From: Nostocaceae cyanobacterium
GTDB lineage: Bacteria; Cyanobacteriota; Cyanobacteriia; Cyanobacteriales; Nostocaceae
Length of the DNA: 64,000 nucleotides
Assembly: GCA_030065825.1 (NCBI GenBank)
Contig: JASJCY010000028.1
Span: forward strand, 1-64,000
Direction of reading: 5' to 3'
Part shown: positions 26,989-36,504 of the stretch, one piece after another
How the letters are laid out: every line of letters begins with the position of its first letter
Position numbering within the stretch: the stretch's first letter is position 1
Translations under genes and position numbers: made by a program
The notes under the pieces: model-generated
The model's database searches: none
The model's input: only the letters and a program-made list of their open reading frames with translations
Told to the model about the DNA's origin: nothing

Positions 26989-27144
26989 GTTCTTCCTCAA
27001 TCTAGTTACTGGGTAATAGCTAATGGGTGATGGGTAATAGGTAATGGGTAAACTTCCAATTACCAATTACCTATTACCAATTACCAATCTCTTTAACCCT
27101 TATCTTCTCCTAAAATAAGTAGCAAGTAAGCAAAAATAAATAAT

Positions 27145-28104
27145 ATGCGAGTAGTAGCCCTTGTTCCTGGCGGAATTGGCGACCAAATTCTATTCTTTCC
27201 CACTTTAGACGACCTCAAGGGACATTATCCTGAAGCTCAAATAGATGTGGTGACCGAACCCCGGTCAAAGGCAGCCTACCGGGTAAGTAAGTCAGTTCAT
27301 GAAGTGCTGACTTTTGATTACAAAGACCGTAACAGCTTGGCAGATTGGGCTAATTTAGTGGGCACAATCCGCGATCGCGAATATGATGTCGCCATTACTA
27401 CGGGACAAAGCTGGTTAGAAGGACTGGTACTATGGTTAACTGGAATTCCCACACGGATAAGCTACAAAGGCAAAGGTGGCGCTCCCTTCACCAATACAGT
27501 ACCGCTGAAAACGGAACAGTACATAGCTGGTATGTACCATGATTTACTCCAAGGTGTGGGTATTGGATCTCCATGTCCAGAGTTAGCTATCAATGTTCCT
27601 AAACCAGATATCGACTGGGCAGATAGAGAACAAATTCGCCTAGGAGTCAAAGACACTGGTTATATTTTGGTGCATGGCGATTACCATCACTGTAATCAAC
27701 CTAAAGGTCTTGAGAGAATCTACCCTACGGAAAGTTGGCTAGAAATTATACAAGACTGTCAGCGTAAGCAGCCGGATATGCCAGTGGTAGTGATTAAGGA
27801 TGCCCAGAATGAAGAGTTTGTCCGTACTATCCTGCAGTCTGCACCCAATATCAAAGTCAGTTCCCCTGATGATATTGGTAAATTAGCGGCGATGATTGCT
27901 GGGGCAAATTTAATGTTGTGTACCCACAGTGCCCCCATGCATCTCAGTGTGGCTGTACAAACTTACACTATCGCCTTATTTGGTCCTACAGACCCAGCAA
28001 AGGTTCTACCCAAAAGTGATAAATTCCTTGCCATTAAATCCCCGACGGGTAAGATGGCGGATATTGCAGCTAAAACTGTTTTGTCCAAAATTTGGGGTGG
28101 TTAG
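27145..28104 (+). CDS. Glycosyltransferase family 9 (heptosyltransferase-like)
   Basis: The 319-residue protein has the GT9/ADP-heptose transferase plan. It begins VVALVPGGIGDQILFFPTL, contains VDVVTEPR-like IDVVTEPRSKAAYRVSK in the N-terminal Rossmann domain, and ends with the donor-binding segment CTHSAPMHLSVAVQTYTIAL and FGPTDPAKV. Cyanobacteria lack heptose in many lipopolysaccharides, so the sugar donor is uncertain. It probably acts on lipopolysaccharide or another surface glycan. Divergent from ispD, with heptamer repeats between them. Confidence 0.88.
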   Translation: MRVVALVPGGIGDQILFFPTLDDLKGHYPEAQIDVVTEPRSKAAYRVSKSVHEVLTFDYKDRNSLADWANLVGTIRDREYDVAITTGQSWLEGLVLWLTGIPTRISYKGKGGAPFTNTVPLKTEQYIAGMYHDLLQGVGIGSPCPELAINVPKPDIDWADREQIRLGVKDTGYILVHGDYHHCNQPKGLERIYPTESWLEIIQDCQRKQPDMPVVVIKDAQNEEFVRTILQSAPNIKVSSPDDIGKLAAMIAGANLMLCTHSAPMHLSVAVQTYTIALFGPTDPAKVLPKSDKFLAIKSPTGKMADIAAKTVLSKIWGG

Positions 28105-28187
28105 AACAGGGTAAATTCTCTGTTATTGGAGTGTGTTTTTTAACCCTATTTTTAATAGGGAACATTCATAACTTTGGTGTGTATTGT

Positions 28188-28250
28188 AGGGGCACGGCAT
28201 CCATAATTTCTCGGTTTCTAGAGTAATTTTGCTGACGCCGTGCCCCTACC
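28188..28250. repeat. Palindromic repeat (gtaggggcacggcat...gccgtgcccctac)
   Basis: Inverted arms taggggcacggc and gccgtgccccta enclose about 35 bases after the GT9 gene. One arm of the same repeat appears at about 10371 within a different spacer. It might also serve as a transcription end structure. Confidence 0.6.
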
Positions 28251-28318
28251 CATAATAATCAACCCATGGACTTATATTTTGCTTTAAAAGTTTATGTATA
28301 ATAGGAAGTTAGCTAAAA

Positions 28319-28546
28319 ATGAGCCAAGAAGAAAAACCTATGCAATGCTTGAGATGTCAAACAGAAATGAAGTATTTGAAAGAATACAAATTTGATTCTC
28401 AAGATAATAAAAGAGGTATATTTAAATGGCTTTTGGATATTGAAGAGCGTTTAATTTTTGATGTGTATGTGTGTCCCAATTGCAAACATTCGGAATTTAT
28501 TTACAAGGGAGTACAAGAGGCACTTGACGGGTGGGGAGATTCTTAA
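28319..28546 (+). CDS. Small zinc-ribbon protein, function unknown
   Basis: This 75-residue protein has paired Cys motifs, MQCLRCQTEM near residue 8 and VCPNCKHSEF near 51, spaced as in a zinc ribbon, with a conserved-looking central FKWLLDIEERLIFDVYV. Similar short proteins are widespread in bacteria and usually named hypothetical. The ATG at 28319 is followed by a second ATG after MSQEEKP, which may be the true start. No partner gene is evident. Confidence 0.65.
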   Translation: MSQEEKPMQCLRCQTEMKYLKEYKFDSQDNKRGIFKWLLDIEERLIFDVYVCPNCKHSEFIYKGVQEALDGWGDS

Positions 28547-28890
28547 GTAATAAGTAATAACTAATAACTAATAACTAATAAGTAATAAGTAATCTGACTT
28601 TTCACGGCATGTGGAAAAGATGATTTTAACGTTTTCTCAAACTGTGGTTTTTTCCTTCGCTATTTTCATTAATTTTAAGCTATTGATAAGTAGAAAAAAT
28701 AACGTAATTTCCTTGGTTGAGGACTTATGGTGAAAAGTCAGGAAGCAATAAATAATAAGTAGTAAGTAAAAAATACAGGACTCTATTATGGCATAAGGTT
28801 CTCTTGATTAATAGATAAACAGAAAAAGCCGATTTGGTTCACTCAATCATCTGACTTTAGATTCTTATGCAACTTATTACTTATTACTTA
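28547..28890. other. Intergenic with heptamer repeats
   Basis: Just after the zinc-ribbon gene a tract of taagtaataa/actaataact heptamers runs to about 28595, and short relics recur near 28750 and 28870 (acttattacttattactta). The middle is AT-rich and featureless. No gene is seen. Confidence 0.5.
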
Positions 28891-30075
28891 TTACTTATAA
28901 TTTTCTCCTCCTCCCAGAACAGCAGCATCAACAGGTGGTGATGATTGTCCTCCCAAAACCGCAGCATCATGGGGAATCTTGATAAAGGTATATACAGCAC
29001 CGGTGTCATCACCTCTAGCTTGGTTATGGACAGATCCCACAATCAGCATTTGTTCATGAGCAGCAACGGAAAAACCAAATTCTTCTTTTGAAGTGATATC
29101 ATCACCAATAATTTTCCTCTGTCTTACCCAGTTGTTGTCCTCATAGATATAGACATATACTGTCCCACTGCGAGTCCCTAATTCATTATCATAAGGCGCT
29201 CCCACAATAATTATTTTACCGTCTGTAAACACATCAAAACCAAACCAAGTCGGACGAGTGGAAGAGTCACCTTTAAGGATGGCTGTTTGTATCCAGTTGT
29301 TTCCCTGTCGAGAAAAAACATAGGCACTATCTTCCATAAAAGCACCTACAACTAGCAAATTCTCACTGAGACTAACAGCGTGACCGAAAAAACGGGAAGG
29401 TTCTAACGGACGAAGGATTCGAGACTGCCAATGGTTGTTTTTCTGCTGGAAAATATGGACTCTGCCTTGCCCGTGAATTCCCCTATAAATATCGAGAATA
29501 TCGTAACCAATAGCAAGGGTATTTCCCTGAATTTTGAGGCGATATCCAAATCTAGACCCCCTCTCCCCTTCTGGGTCAACCAGTTTAGTTTGTTGTACCC
29601 AGTTTTGCTGATGCTTTTGAAAAATATATACCGCTCCTCGACGCCCATCATCGTCTACCGCACCAATGGCAATGGTATCGCCATCAATGGATACAGCACC
29701 ATAACTGAATAAAGCACCGGCTTGGGCATCTGATGCGGTCAGTTTGGTGACTTGCTGCCAAGTTTTACCATGTCGTTGAAAGACATAAGCGGCTCCAGCT
29801 TTACGATTTTCGTAGGGTGCTCCCACCACAATTATGTCAGCATGAATTGCTACGGCATGACCAAAGGCATCATCAGTGGTACTACGTGAATGAATTAGTT
29901 CTGCTTGTTCCCTCCAGTCCGAACCATCCCAAACAAAAACATGTGCTTTGCCGTCACGAGTCTCCCGTGCTGCTCCCACAACTAAGGTATTTTTCCAGAC
30001 AGCAATGGCATAGCCAAATTGGTCTTTTCTTTGGGTGCTGGCTGCCAAGAGTTTGGCATTTTGTATCCAATTCAT
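28891..30075 (-). CDS. FG-GAP/integrin-alpha-like beta-propeller protein
   Basis: About seven repeats of roughly 50 residues share the pattern FGYAIAVWKNTLVVGAA, AFGHAVAIHADIIVVGAPYE and RFGYRLKIQGNTLAIG, with AYVFQRHG/VYIFQKHQ-type strands after each. This is the FG-GAP type of seven-bladed propeller. No signal peptide is visible at MNWIQNAKLLAAS, which is unusual for a repeat family that is generally extracellular; export could use another route. The C-terminal tail AAVLGGQSSPPVDAAVLGGG looks disordered and internally repeated. Role unknown; adhesion or binding is a guess from the fold. Confidence 0.78.
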   Translation of the reverse strand: MNWIQNAKLLAASTQRKDQFGYAIAVWKNTLVVGAARETRDGKAHVFVWDGSDWREQAELIHSRSTTDDAFGHAVAIHADIIVVGAPYENRKAGAAYVFQRHGKTWQQVTKLTASDAQAGALFSYGAVSIDGDTIAIGAVDDDGRRGAVYIFQKHQQNWVQQTKLVDPEGERGSRFGYRLKIQGNTLAIGYDILDIYRGIHGQGRVHIFQQKNNHWQSRILRPLEPSRFFGHAVSLSENLLVVGAFMEDSAYVFSRQGNNWIQTAILKGDSSTRPTWFGFDVFTDGKIIIVGAPYDNELGTRSGTVYVYIYEDNNWVRQRKIIGDDITSKEEFGFSVAAHEQMLIVGSVHNQARGDDTGAVYTFIKIPHDAAVLGGQSSPPVDAAVLGGGENYK

Positions 30076-30320
30076 GGTAAGGTTTATATGGTAAAAGTCT
30101 TATTATTAGAACTCTCTTTTCGCTGTTCCCTATTCCCTGTTCCCTATTCCCTTCATACTGCCTTGCTTAATCTATTCAATATAGCAGCGATTACTTACCA
30201 CATTAAATTTAAATTGTCAAATCAAGATATATCTTAGCCATTCCTCATCTGTGAAAAATAGCGACTTTTGATGGAATTTTAAATCTGGACTTGGGACGCT
30301 AATCAACGATACAAATAGGT

Positions 30321-30455
30321 TTACAGGAATTTTTTACAAAAAAAAGTTATACTAAGCCACCATTATTATTTTTAATTATAAGCTGAAACAACACAATTTC
30401 GTTAATACTTAAGAAATATTTTCAATAAAAACTTGACAAAAAAAGTGCTGTGTTT
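30321..30455 (-). repeat. Dispersed repeat family D, copy 3 (inverted)
   Basis: The reverse complement of this stretch matches copies at 10493 and 16523, including the ttttttgtcaagtttttat core, the gtttcagcttataattaaaa middle and gtggcttagtataac. It lies upstream of the tnpB remnant. Confidence 0.68.
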
Positions 30456-30831
30456 GGGAAATGAAAACTAAAATACCATATCAATAATTTTTACTTATAT
30501 ATTGCTTCTACTTGTTTCCTACCATCAAGCAGAAAGCATCAAGAAAACTTCCGTAATTACACCACTTCTGTTTTCTGCAAAATTGAAGTATTTAAATGTG
30601 AAAGGCATGGTTAGAAATCGGCGTTTGGCTAAGAGTATAAGTGATGGTGGATGGACAACTTTCCGTAATTGGTTGGAATATTTTGGTCAAAAGTATAGAA
30701 AGGTAACAATTGCTGTACCTCCTCACAATACAAGCCAGGATTGTTCTAACTGTGGCAAGAAAGTGAAAAAAACTCTGTCTACCAGAACCCATATCTGCTC
30801 ACATTGCAAATATGTAGAAGACAGAGATATT

Positions 30832-30943
30832 GGCGTTGCTGAATCCATGGCGTGAAAATAATTTTGCATCATTCCAAAAGCCTTGTAGAGACGTAAAATT
30901 TTACGTCTCTACACCCAGATTCATACTTCAAATCAGCAACGCC
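30832..30943 (+). mobile_element. Miniature inverted-repeat element, GGCGTTGCTGA family, copy 2
   Basis: This 112-base element has perfect ends ggcgttgctga and tcagcaacgcc and sits inside tnpB. It is flanked by the exact 8-base duplication gagatatt at 30824-30831 and 30944-30951. Removing the element and one duplication restores an uninterrupted TnpB reading frame (DRDINASINILK), which proves it is an insertion. The interior holds the palindrome tagagacgtaaaattttacg followed by tcta. Confidence 0.93.
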
Positions 30944-31059
30944 GAGATATTAATGCTAGTATCAACATTCTCAAACGTGGATTAAGTACCGTAGGGCATA
31001 CGGGAACTTACGTTTGGGGAGATTTGCCCTCTTGGGCAGTTGGTGAGGCAGCGCGGTCT

Positions 31060-31305
31060 ACTCTACTCAAAGCCGCTACTCTACGAGAAAGCTACGCTAA
31101 CGCGTCTATGGGGAGCCACTCTCGTGCGCGGGTTAAGCGCGTTGAGAGAAGTGGCGTGCCCTCCCCCATGTAGCTTGCTTCCCCGCAGGGGTGCGACTGC
31201 CGTGCCCCTTTCAGGGGAGCTAACGCTAACGCGGAGCGTCTTTGTTGGCACAGCCTGCCCGGAGGGCTTAGGAGATACCCGAAGGGCGTAAGCCTGCTGT
31301 CTAAC
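31060..31305. repeat. GC-rich repeat block inserted in the tnpB remnant
   Basis: A stretch much richer in G+C than its surroundings carries palindromes such as gctacgctaacgcg, gcgcgttgagagaagtggc, ggggagctaacgctaacgc and gccgtgccccttt. It separates two TnpB segments that are adjacent in intact homologues, so it is a later insertion or expansion. Open frames in it on both strands have no family features. Confidence 0.65.
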
Positions 31306-31327
31306 GGCGAGTCGTTGAACCAAGAAT

Positions 31328-31357
31328 CCCACGGCTAGAAGCCGTGTGGAGTGTCAA
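31328..31357 (+). mobile_element. Likely right end of an IS200/IS605-type element
   Basis: The hairpin cacggctagaagccgtg followed by tggagtgtcaa directly after the TnpB stop has the look of the subterminal hairpin at the right end of IS200/IS605 elements. The left end was not found. Confidence 0.5.
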
Positions 31358-31871
31358 ATTTGCAGAGAGTAATATAAAATTGTTTCTGTGCCAGCAGAGT
31401 GAAAGTTTTGCTGATTTGACTGGGAAAATATAGTTATTTTCTATAGTTAAAAAAAATTTTTTCCTGACTGCCTATTAACCTTATTTCTGCTTGTGTTTAC
31501 CCAATCAGTGATATCTATCATACCTAAATTTCCGTATCAGGCTATTTGCATACACAAAAGTTCCATTGAGAGTAAAAACAGTCTTTTTTGGCAGAAAATT
31601 AAACAGCAGCATCAACTAGTTAAAATACGAACATGTTACCAGCAAAAGCCGGGTAATTCACACCCAGTATAATTCAGCAATGAAAATAAATACAGATATG
31701 GGGAAAAGGGTTAAAGGTGTAGAGGAGGGTTTAGAGCCTAGGTTGAGGCAGATTTCTACGGAAATCCTTCCGGGATATAGAAGTTGTGCTGCCTGTGCTA
31801 CCTTAGAACAAAAATCAATGCTCAGCTATAGGGAAGGGGATTTGAGGGGATTTTCACCTGGCAATCGCCCA
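31358..31871. other. Upstream region of the RND efflux operon
   Basis: About 510 bases lie between the tnpB remnant and the adaptor start. The adaptor frame is open from 31680, but that extension looks non-native. A run ttaaaaaaaattttttcctg lies near 31447. I see no certain promoter or operator. Confidence 0.4.
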
Positions 31872-33170
31872 ATGTTGCGGTATATTTTACCAATAGTTTG
31901 CCTGCTGGGTATGGGAGTAATAATTACAAGTTGCGGTTCATTTCCCAAGGAATCTGCTGAAGCTCAATCTAAAAGACAAAGAACAGGCACTCATAACCAA
32001 GCAACCTCTGTAAATGTGGCTATTGCCAAAAAAGGCTTGTTGCGTCAGCAGTTGGAGTATATAGGTAATACTACACCTTTCCGTACCGTATCCGTGCGAT
32101 CGCAAGTGGAAGGACAATTACTGGTGTTAAATGTTGATGTGGGAGATGCCCTGAAAAAAGGGCAAATCGTGGGACAGGTGGACGATACCCTACTGAGAAC
32201 AGCATTAAATCAGGCGGAAGCGGAAATGGCAGCCCTTAAATCTGAGGTAGCCAGGGCTACTAATCAGGTAAGTAATGCCCGTGCGGAGGTGGAAAAGGCT
32301 AAGTTGGAGTTGCAACAAGCTAAGTCTGATGCCCAAAGGCAAGAGAAATTATTAAAAGCAGGGGCGATCGCTAAACAGTCGGCAGAACAGGCACGAACCA
32401 ATGCCCAAACTGCGGCTCAAATCCTCCGTGCATCTCAGGAAAAAGTGCAAACGGAACAGGAGGCTGTTGTTGCTGCTAAAGGTAGATTGACGGCTCAAAA
32501 AGCTGTAGTAGAGCAAGCAAAAGAACGGAGAACCTATGCCAAACTTAAGTCTCCTATTGCTGGCTTGGTATTGGAGAAGAGTACGGAACCGGGAAATCTC
32601 TTACAACCGGGGAATGAGGTCTTAAAAATAGGTGACTTTAACCGGGTGAAAGTTGTTGTTCAAGTATCAGAGTTAGAGCTAGCAAATATCCAGGTGGGGC
32701 AGTCTGTAAAAGTACGTTTGGATGCTTTTCCTGGAGATCCATATTATTTTGGTAGCGTCACCCGTATTTCTCCCGCTGCAGATGCTACGGCTCGTTTAGT
32801 ACCGGTGGAGATAGTGATACCTAATACCGATGGCAAAATCAGTAGTGGAATGCTGGCAAGGGTAAAATTTACGGGTAAGGCACAAGAGCAAATAGTAGTA
32901 CCACTGACAGCAATTGAGGGAATTGATTCTGGCACAGAGAAACAAAAGTCTCATGGCAGGGTGTTTGTAATTAGGCGTATCAGTGACAAAACAACGGTTA
33001 CAGCGAGAACTGTCAAGTTAGGGAAACGTGCTGATGGTAGAGTAGAAATTTTATCTGGTTTACAACCGGGAGAAAATTATGTAGTGCGTGCCAGCAAACC
33101 TTTAAAAGAAGGGGATGAAGTGCGTCTATCTATACTGTCAGAAACACAAGAGTCAAAAAGGCAAAATTAA
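31872..33170 (+). CDS. RND efflux periplasmic adaptor (HlyD/MFP family), lipoprotein
   Basis: A lipoprotein signal, MLRYILPIVCLLGMGVIITS followed by CGSF, places the mature protein in the periplasm anchored by lipid. It then has the biotinyl-lipoyl-like half VSVRSQVEGQLLVLNVDVGD, a long coiled-coil hairpin (about residues 90-190, EAEMAALKSEVARATNQ through KEALK-type heptads), the second half KLKSPIAGLVLEKSTEPGNL, and a beta-barrel with EIVIPNTDGKISSGMLARVK. Its job is to connect the inner-membrane RND pump with an outer-membrane channel, which is not encoded here. The frame is open from 31680, adding 64 residues with no family match. The start at 31872 is chosen because it directly precedes the signal peptide. 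Its stop overlaps the pump gene start (TAATG). Confidence 0.88.
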   Translation: MLRYILPIVCLLGMGVIITSCGSFPKESAEAQSKRQRTGTHNQATSVNVAIAKKGLLRQQLEYIGNTTPFRTVSVRSQVEGQLLVLNVDVGDALKKGQIVGQVDDTLLRTALNQAEAEMAALKSEVARATNQVSNARAEVEKAKLELQQAKSDAQRQEKLLKAGAIAKQSAEQARTNAQTAAQILRASQEKVQTEQEAVVAAKGRLTAQKAVVEQAKERRTYAKLKSPIAGLVLEKSTEPGNLLQPGNEVLKIGDFNRVKVVVQVSELELANIQVGQSVKVRLDAFPGDPYYFGSVTRISPAADATARLVPVEIVIPNTDGKISSGMLARVKFTGKAQEQIVVPLTAIEGIDSGTEKQKSHGRVFVIRRISDKTTVTARTVKLGKRADGRVEILSGLQPGENYVVRASKPLKEGDEVRLSILSETQESKRQN

Positions 33171-36100
33171 TGCAGCTTCTAAAAAAGGGTGGTGGATTTA
33201 GTATTAGCACCCTTGCTATCCGCCAACATATTGGTACTCTGATGTTAACTGTGGCAGTGATGGTAATTGGATTGTTTTTTATTACCAGGCTGCCAGTAGA
33301 TTTGCTGCCTTCTATTACCTATCCTCGCATTGGGGTGCGTGTACAAGCACCGGGAGTGTCTCCAGAAGTTGCGGTGGATCAAATTACGAAACCTTTGGAA
33401 GAAGCTTTTGCTGCTACCGAGGGAGTGTTACAAGTTTTTTCCCAAACCCGTGAAGGACGAGTGAGTTTAAATCTATACTTTAAACCAGGGGGGAAGATTG
33501 ACCAAGCTCTCAATGATGCCACGGCAGCTTTTAATAGAGCTAGAAGTAGGTTACCAGATATTATCGAAGCACCGCGTATCTTTAAATATGAGCCTTCCCA
33601 ATTACCTGTTTATGAATTTGCCTTAACTTCACCCTCCCGAACAGGAGTAGATTTACGGGTATTTGCAGAAGAAGAGTTAGCACGGGAACTCGGTGTAGTT
33701 GCGGGAGTTGCGGGGGTAGATGTATCGGGGGGAGTCAATGAAGAAGTCCGAGTTAATATTGATTTAGAACGGTTGCAAGCTCTTGGTGTGGGATTAACGG
33801 ATGTTTTAAATCAATTAAGGGAACGCAATCAAGATATTGCTGGAGGAAGAATTTTAGGTGATAATTCCGAACCCTTGACTCGAACGGTAGGACGGTTTGA
33901 GAATGCTGATGAAATTAGGAATCTTACCTTTGAAGTTTCTGCTTCCCCTAATTCTTCCCTCTCCCCCTCTCAAAGTGCTAGTAACCGTCGCGTCTATTTG
34001 CGGAATTTTGCCGAAGTTATAGATGGCACAGAAAAACAACGGATTTTTGTCTCCCTGAATGGGAAAGAAGCGGTGAAACTCAGCATCCAAAAACAACCAG
34101 ATGCTAATACCATTAATGTTGTAGATGCTGTGAAAAAACGGATTGAGGAACTCAAACAGTCTCGCTTGATTCCTGAAGGAACAATTTTGACTCCAACTTT
34201 AGATGAGTCTGTATTTATACGTAATTCTATTGCCAACGTTAGTACTGCTGGTTTGTTGGGATCGACATTAGCTGCGATCGCCGTGTTGTTATTTCTGGGT
34301 TCGCTGCGTCAAACATTTATTATCGTTATTGCTATTCCCTTAGCTACCCTAGCTGCCATCATTTTGATGGGGATATTTGGTTTATCTGTGAATGTGTTTA
34401 GTTTGGGTGGTTTAGCCTTGGGTGTGGGAATTGTGGTGGATAATTCCATCGTCATGTTGGAGAATATTGCCCAGGGTATGGGTATGACTCCTGGTAAAGT
34501 AACTAGAACTGGCTTTAGTCAACAACAAGTAATTCAACAGGCAGAAGTCAGCAGTCAGGAAGTGGAATCGGCTTTGCTTGCTTCTACTAGTACCAATTTA
34601 GTAGCAGTGTTGCCGTTTTTACTTATTGGTGGCTTTGTGATTCTGCTATTCAAAGAATTAATTTTAACTATTAGTTTTTCCGTAGCTGCTTCGATCTTAA
34701 TCGCCGCTACCGTTGTACCAATGTTAACATCCCGAATGTTAGCTTGGCGGATTTCTAGCGGTATCAGTAAGTTTTGGTTGCTAGAGAAATTTAATCAGCG
34801 TTTTGATGCTGCTACCAACAGCTACAGTCGTTTTTTAGCAAAAGTATTGCGTATGCGGTTGCTAGTGTTGGCGATCGCCATTATTTGTTTAGGGGGTGGT
34901 AGTTTGTGGTTAGCACCGCAAATTCCCCAGGAAATCCTTCCCCGCATCAATACCGGACAAGCGAGATTATTTGCGATGTTTCCTCCGGGAACACCCCTGG
35001 AAGTGAACCAAAAAGTCATGACTGAAGTGGATCGGATTCTCCAGGAACAACCGGAAACAGAGTATGTGTTTTCTTCAATCGGTGGGTTTTTGTTTAGTAG
35101 TAGTACCATTTCTAATCCCCTACGCAGTTCTAGCACCATTACCTTAAAACCAGGGACAGACATAGCAGCTTACACAGAAAAAGTATCCCGGGAATTTAAC
35201 AAGCTCAACTTAGTAAATATTCGTCTACGTATATTTCCAGGTCAGGTACGGGGTTTAATTCTTAATAACTCCCCCGTGCGTGGTGCTGACATTGATATTA
35301 TGCTGCAAGGAAATAATACTCAAAAGTTAGAAGCAGCAGGGAAGCAAGTACTTGCTAGTTTAGATGAAAAAGTCAACTTAGTCAGATTTCGTCCCGATGC
35401 TGACCCCCGTCAACCAGAGGTAAAAATCATACCAGATTGGGCAAGGATTAAAGCCTTAGAGTTAACTACCCAGGATATAGGAGAAACCATTCAAACTGCG
35501 ATTTTAGGTAGCGTTCCCACCCAACTACAACGGGATAATCGTCTAGTTGATATTAGGGTGCAATTAAATGAAGAATCGGTAAAATCCGTTTCCCAATTGG
35601 AAAGATTACCTTTGTTTGTGGATAATAATCGCCAAGTGCGTTTAAGGGATGTAGCCAGTATTGTAGAAGGTAAAGCACCGGGAGAAATTCAGCGCATTAA
35701 CCAGCGTCAGGTATTTATCATTGCTGGTAGCTTAAGGGAGGGAGCAAATTTAAGTACAGCCCTAGCACAAGTAAATCAAGTCTTAGCTGATTTAAACTTA
35801 CCTGAAGGGGTAACAGTTTTACCTAGTACTAGTTCCGAATCTAACCAGGAATTGCAAAACTCTCTCAAGGTATTGGGAGGACTGGCTGCATTTTTAGTAT
35901 TCGTGGTGATGGCAGTGCAATACAATTCCCTGGTAGACCCATTAGTAATTATGTTTACTATTCCTTTGGCTTTATGTGGGGGAATTTTTGGACTTTACAT
36001 CACCAACACCGCCATTGGTGCTACTGTAATAGTAGGTGCAGTGTTATTGGTGGGGATTGTCGTCAATAACGCCATTATTATGGTGGAATTGGCAAATCAA

Positions 36101-36385
36101 ATTCGGGAAAAACACGGAGTTGATAGACAAACGGCGATATTAAAAGCAGCACCCCAGCGCTTGCGTCCTATATTAATGACCACCATTACTACTGTCTTAG
36201 GTATGTTTCCCCTAGCATTGGGAATTGGAGAAGGATCAGAATTTTTGCAACCCCTGGGTGTGGTGGTGTTTTCAGGATTGTCTCTGGCGACAGTTTTAAC
36301 TTTGTTGATTATTCCCTGTTTTTACACCCTGCTACACGATATTTTTTCAGGAAAGTGGGTTAAATCACTTAGAGGTTATTTATAA
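33170..36385 (+). CDS. RND efflux pump inner-membrane permease (AcrB/HAE1-like)
   Basis: The 1071-residue protein has the RND plan: TM1 (LMLTVAVMVIGLFFITRLPV), a first periplasmic loop with PGVSPEVAVDQITKPLEEAF, the TM2-6 group with GLALGVGIVVDNSIVMLENI (proton-relay acidic residues in TM4), a second loop (about 590-880), and a second TM group with VGAVLLVGIVVNNAIIMVEL and PILMTTITTVLGMFPLALGI. It exports drugs, metals or metabolites by proton antiport with the adaptor just upstream, with which it overlaps by one base. The last four residues, RGYL, and the stop codon come from the inverted end of a miniature element starting at 36371. Confidence 0.93.
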   Translation: MQLLKKGGGFSISTLAIRQHIGTLMLTVAVMVIGLFFITRLPVDLLPSITYPRIGVRVQAPGVSPEVAVDQITKPLEEAFAATEGVLQVFSQTREGRVSLNLYFKPGGKIDQALNDATAAFNRARSRLPDIIEAPRIFKYEPSQLPVYEFALTSPSRTGVDLRVFAEEELARELGVVAGVAGVDVSGGVNEEVRVNIDLERLQALGVGLTDVLNQLRERNQDIAGGRILGDNSEPLTRTVGRFENADEIRNLTFEVSASPNSSLSPSQSASNRRVYLRNFAEVIDGTEKQRIFVSLNGKEAVKLSIQKQPDANTINVVDAVKKRIEELKQSRLIPEGTILTPTLDESVFIRNSIANVSTAGLLGSTLAAIAVLLFLGSLRQTFIIVIAIPLATLAAIILMGIFGLSVNVFSLGGLALGVGIVVDNSIVMLENIAQGMGMTPGKVTRTGFSQQQVIQQAEVSSQEVESALLASTSTNLVAVLPFLLIGGFVILLFKELILTISFSVAASILIAATVVPMLTSRMLAWRISSGISKFWLLEKFNQRFDAATNSYSRFLAKVLRMRLLVLAIAIICLGGGSLWLAPQIPQEILPRINTGQARLFAMFPPGTPLEVNQKVMTEVDRILQEQPETEYVFSSIGGFLFSSSTISNPLRSSSTITLKPGTDIAAYTEKVSREFNKLNLVNIRLRIFPGQVRGLILNNSPVRGADIDIMLQGNNTQKLEAAGKQVLASLDEKVNLVRFRPDADPRQPEVKIIPDWARIKALELTTQDIGETIQTAILGSVPTQLQRDNRLVDIRVQLNEESVKSVSQLERLPLFVDNNRQVRLRDVASIVEGKAPGEIQRINQRQVFIIAGSLREGANLSTALAQVNQVLADLNLPEGVTVLPSTSSESNQELQNSLKVLGGLAAFLVFVVMAVQYNSLVDPLVIMFTIPLALCGGIFGLYITNTAIGATVIVGAVLLVGIVVNNAIIMVELANQIREKHGVDRQTAILKAAPQRLRPILMTTITTVLGMFPLALGIGEGSEFLQPLGVVVFSGLSLATVLTLLIIPCFYTLLHDIFSGKWVKSLRGYL

Positions 36386-36504
36386 AGTAAACCTTAAGAC
36401 CCAAGAAACCGGGTTTCTTTGAGACTAAGTACGATGCGGATTCGATACTCTACATAAAAACCCGGTTTCTCCCTACACCCATAGACTTAATATTTACGGC
36501 TCTT
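36371..36504 (-). mobile_element. Miniature element, 'aaccgggttt' family, copy 2
   Basis: Reverse complement of 899-1044 with about 80-85 percent identity by eye, sharing gtatcgaatccgcatcgta and the aaaccgggttt arms. Its outer end agaggttatttataaagtaa overlaps the last four codons and stop of the RND permease gene, so the insertion set the present C-terminus of that protein. Confidence 0.7.

Larger units (their letters stand above)
30577..31338 (+). pseudogene. TnpB (IS200/IS605 family) remnant, disrupted twice
   Basis: The C-terminal part of TnpB is recognisable in pieces. First comes LNVKGMVRNRRLAKSISDGG through VPPHNTSQDCSNCGKKVKKT and CSHCKYVEDRDI (the zinc ribbon and catalytic Asp region) up to 30831. 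A 112-base miniature element is inserted after that. Then NASINILKRGLSTVGHTGTY resumes in the original frame, until a GC-rich repeat block from about 31060 to 31305. Last is GESLNQESHG and a stop at 31338. No N-terminal half is present. It encodes no functional nuclease. TnpB is an RNA-guided DNA nuclease associated with IS200/IS605 transposons. Confidence 0.85.

Noticed and set aside
31040-31332. Open frames on both strands in the GC-rich block
   Set aside because: The block is palindromic repeat DNA inserted in tnpB; the frames have no family similarity.
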